A stretch of 34,715 nt of DNA from Gnetum montanum (Eukaryota > Streptophyta > Gnetopsida > Gnetales > Gnetaceae). The notes under the pieces are model-generated. The model was not told the origin of the DNA. It was given only the letters and a program-made list of their open reading frames with translations, and ran no database searches. Of the stretch, positions 32,560 to 34,715 are shown in pieces. The position numbers and the translations under genes are program-made. The number at the start of each line of letters is the position of its first letter. The first letter of the stretch is position 1. The stretch lies in NCBI GenBank assembly GCA_015680685.1, contig MNCI01023527.1, positions 300,610 to 335,324 on the forward strand. The letters are read 5' to 3'.

Positions 32560-33857
32560 TGATGAGGATACCCCCATCCTAAAGTTTGGGAAGGTGATAC
32601 TAGCATAGAAGTGGTTGAGGGGATAGGTGTCTGGATACATTCAAGCAAACATCCAATGTGTAGGTTTTCTTGATGTATTTATGGCACCTATCCCTTCCAT
32701 CCCTATTGTAGAGATGCTACATGTCATCAACTCCTTCGTTTAGAAGGCTAGTTGTTTTAGCACCATCATTTTGGATATTAAGGTCAACATAGACATTGAT
32801 GAGGGCCTCTTTTTTCGTAGCTTGTTTAGTGTCCTTGCTGATGGGACAAAGGTTATCATTAGGATAGTTAAGGAATTAGGCCATCATGATGAAGTTTTGA
32901 AGTGGCTTCATACCAACATGGGCCAATTCAAAATTTCCATGGATGGTTCCATGAACCTTTATGCAAAAAAATCATATCCTTTGTTTAGGTCTTGTGCATT
33001 TCCTAAACTATTATCACAAAAGAAGGTGATCAATATTGCATAGGGGTGGACCTTTAAGAAGGTCTTAATGGATGACTCTTAGTTTAACTAGATGGTTTCC
33101 TTGGCTACTAGGCTTATGAAGAAGATCGTTAGACTTCACATAGATACATCTACAATAATCCATATGCACTTTCCATTTTTAAGGGTTATCTAAAGAGGTT
33201 TGTAGAGTTTTTGGTGGTGTACAAGAATGGGTTATGGGTTCTCTAAGACATGGGCGAACTTTCTAGGAATTAGATAAAGCACATCTATCCAATAGTGTAG
33301 GCCTAGAGCCCACCAGAAGGGATGGATGATATGTTATCCATTACCACTAATGATCCTAATGTTAGGTAGTGTGAGTTCCCTGATAGCATAGATGATAAGG
33401 AGCCTCTCACATTCCCAATGAATGTCCTCAAGGCCAAATGACTACATAGGGAGGTTGAAGGAGCTACCAAAGAGAAACTTAAGAGGCCTATGGAGGAATC
33501 ATTGCTAACATCAGACCAACCTACCCTAAAGAAGCTTAGGACACCATAGTAGGTAGTTATAGGTATTCTTATGTTTATGGCTATTGAATGGTTTCATGTG
33601 TTAACTAGTTTTCTATGTGCTATGGTTGTAGACAAACATGAAGTAATGGTAGCCTAAGCTACCAAGGAGGTAGAACAAAGGCTTGCAGAAGAGATACTCT
33701 AAAGTGACCTAAGGTTGAAGGGTTTGGCAACATAGATATAAATGATCTAAATGCCTTGTTCGGTGAGGCAATACTAGGTACATCCCCCATCATCATCCTA
33801 GAGGAGGAAGAGAAGGGGATGTGGATCATTAAACTTAGAAAGCAAGAGGATGAATAA
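32560..33857 (+). pseudogene. Intron-bearing gene-like unit, copy 2
   Basis: The plus strand gives FMAPIPSIPIVEMLHVINSF, homologous to the LFMLPSPLMSLTEILNMIDSF stretch of the 11.7-kb unit. Then DIKVNIDIDEGLF and LGHHDEVLKWLHTNMGQF follow. After stops come MHFPFLRV-like text, RFVEFLVVYK, PPEGMDDMLSITTND and a Lys-rich stretch (KLKRPMEES), all in the same order as copy 1. GT at 33563 and AG at 33631 bound a possible 69-bp intron at the equivalent place. The last exon reads IDINDLNALFGEAILGTSP and ILEEEEKGMWIIKLRKQEDE with a TAA at 33855. The family is unknown to me, and stops make it non-functional. Confidence 0.55.
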
Positions 33858-33874
33858 GTTCCCCAAATTAAAAC

Positions 33875-34715
33875 TTAAACAAACAAAGCATACACATTGA
33901 ATTTAACGTGGTTCCACAACTTGGGTAGTCCAAACTCAACATGCACCCGATGTACTTGAAACTGTCTTATGTATATGGCTATGAATAGAGGAGCTCTAGT
34001 TACCTCACCATTTTGGGGATTAACCTTGATTTTGCTATCATGAAATATAAGGGACATTGACTTCACCTCCTTTGGTGATGGAGGAATCATCAATGCATGG
34101 ATGAATTCCTCATTAGTGGGGATATTCTCACTAATGGGGATGGAATTCAACATTTTAACTAATGCTTCATGATGTATGATGGAAGTCATGATTAGGTCAT
34201 ACAAGCTAAGAGTTGTATTCTTTTTCTTGAGGGATCATCTAACCTAGTCCATTGCATTGAAGAAGCTTTTTTCATTGGCCATGGGATTATGACCTTGATT
34301 GTACTTTACTCCTCAATGCACCCCAAAATATGAACTTTGGCTTTAGGTTGTGGTTGCTAGGGAATTTTATCATTGTTCTAGTTATGGGCTTTGGAGTCAT
34401 CTTGTGGCTTATTGTTTGAAGAGGACTAGTCAAAGGAGGTCATGGATATAGTTGATATGGGAGTGGGCTTTAGTGGGCCCACTTCCTTTAATGCTTCCAT
34501 CTTCTTGTTACCCTTGTTGCTAGGCTTTTTCTTATGCTTTTTCCTTTACTTTGTTGAGGTCTTTTGGTTGTCAAACATTAATTATGAAGAAGAGGTAGTT
34601 GCATTAACCATCATGCGTAGTCGTTGCGTAGTTGTTTGGGCTACAACCAATTGGGTTGTGTGAGGCTACAGTACCATGATGACAAGATGATTCCTTGGAG
34701 GTACTCATGATGACA
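33875..34715 (-). pseudogene. Gag C-terminus and start of protease, Tat-like
   Basis: On minus, a Lys-rich part (KKHKKKPSNKGNKKMEA, KEVGPLKPTPISTISM; about 34560-34430) is followed by KKKNTTLSLYDLIMTS, HEALVKMLNSIPISENIP, then PQNGEVTRAPLFIAIYI and VHRVHVEFG (34204-33900). This is the plant gypsy run from gag end to protease (LxRTPAxISVLELLxxS, ILxKxLNxAYVP, LPxEGxxHNRxLxI, RVLVDxGSxxN). The catalytic Asp appears as Glu in VHVEFG. The sequence then loses similarity near 33875. It belongs logically upstream of the RT at 26.5 kb, 7.4 kb away. It continues beyond the window. Confidence 0.65.

Noticed and set aside
34442-34663. Hydrophobic plus-strand ORF resembling a membrane protein
   Set aside because: It is antisense to the Lys-rich gag C-terminus on minus, whose complement naturally yields Leu/Phe-rich text.

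Overview
The window looks like a transposon-filled intergenic stretch of a seed plant with a large genome. A gymnosperm is my best guess, but that rests only on the depth and age of the nested retroelements and on the intron-bearing remnants, so treat it as low confidence. The DNA is AT-rich and CpG-poor, apart from palindromic repeats inside the LTRs and a small island near 9.8-10.9 kb. I see no intact host gene, no tRNA or rRNA gene and no CRISPR. Nearly every coding trace carries stops or frameshifts.

Left part (1-9.3 kb). A truncated LTR (A, 1-767) lies beside a minus-strand Ty3/gypsy remnant: gag 3603-2050, protease 1985-1469, integrase tail 1440-794. Its RT, RNase H and integrase core are missing. 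A plus-strand RTE-type LINE 3' end (5166-5565) and an L1-type LINE (about 5880-9300) follow. The L1 is cut by two solo LTRs of one LTR superfamily in opposite orientations: 6487-7463 with target duplication ATAGA, and 8063-9013 with target duplication GAAAT.

Middle (9.3-22.9 kb). An island with retained CpG and unassigned minus-strand ORFs (9.77-10.94 kb) is followed by a perfect 16-bp inverted repeat and a poly-T duplication. Next comes a decayed plus-strand gene-like unit with good GT-AG introns (11.7-13.24 kb), then a truncated LTR (X). A large minus-strand element (13922-22873) has two LTRs, a tRNA-Asp-type primer site, gag, no pol, and a second long ORF with a plant-transposon-like N-terminus and a long coiled-coil C-terminus. 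That ORF is preceded by its own promoter-like region.

Right part (22.9-34.7 kb). A minus-strand Tat/Ogre-like pol (RT, RNase H, second RNase H, integrase; 26495-23520) abuts LTR D through a displaced copy of a gag C-terminal region. Matching gag C-terminal and protease sequence sits at 34715-33875, about 7.4 kb upstream of the RT. The space between holds a strongly diverged tandem array of about 18 units of about 187 bp, each with a hairpin (27.2-30.4 kb). It also holds a 139-bp duplication and a second plus-strand gene-like unit (32.56-33.86 kb) homologous to the one at 11.7 kb.

The best candidates for something undescribed are: the pol-less gag plus coiled-coil-ORF retroelement with a shared GATATC promoter array; the hairpin satellite lying where Ogre-type elements carry an intron; and the paired intron-bearing gene-like units.
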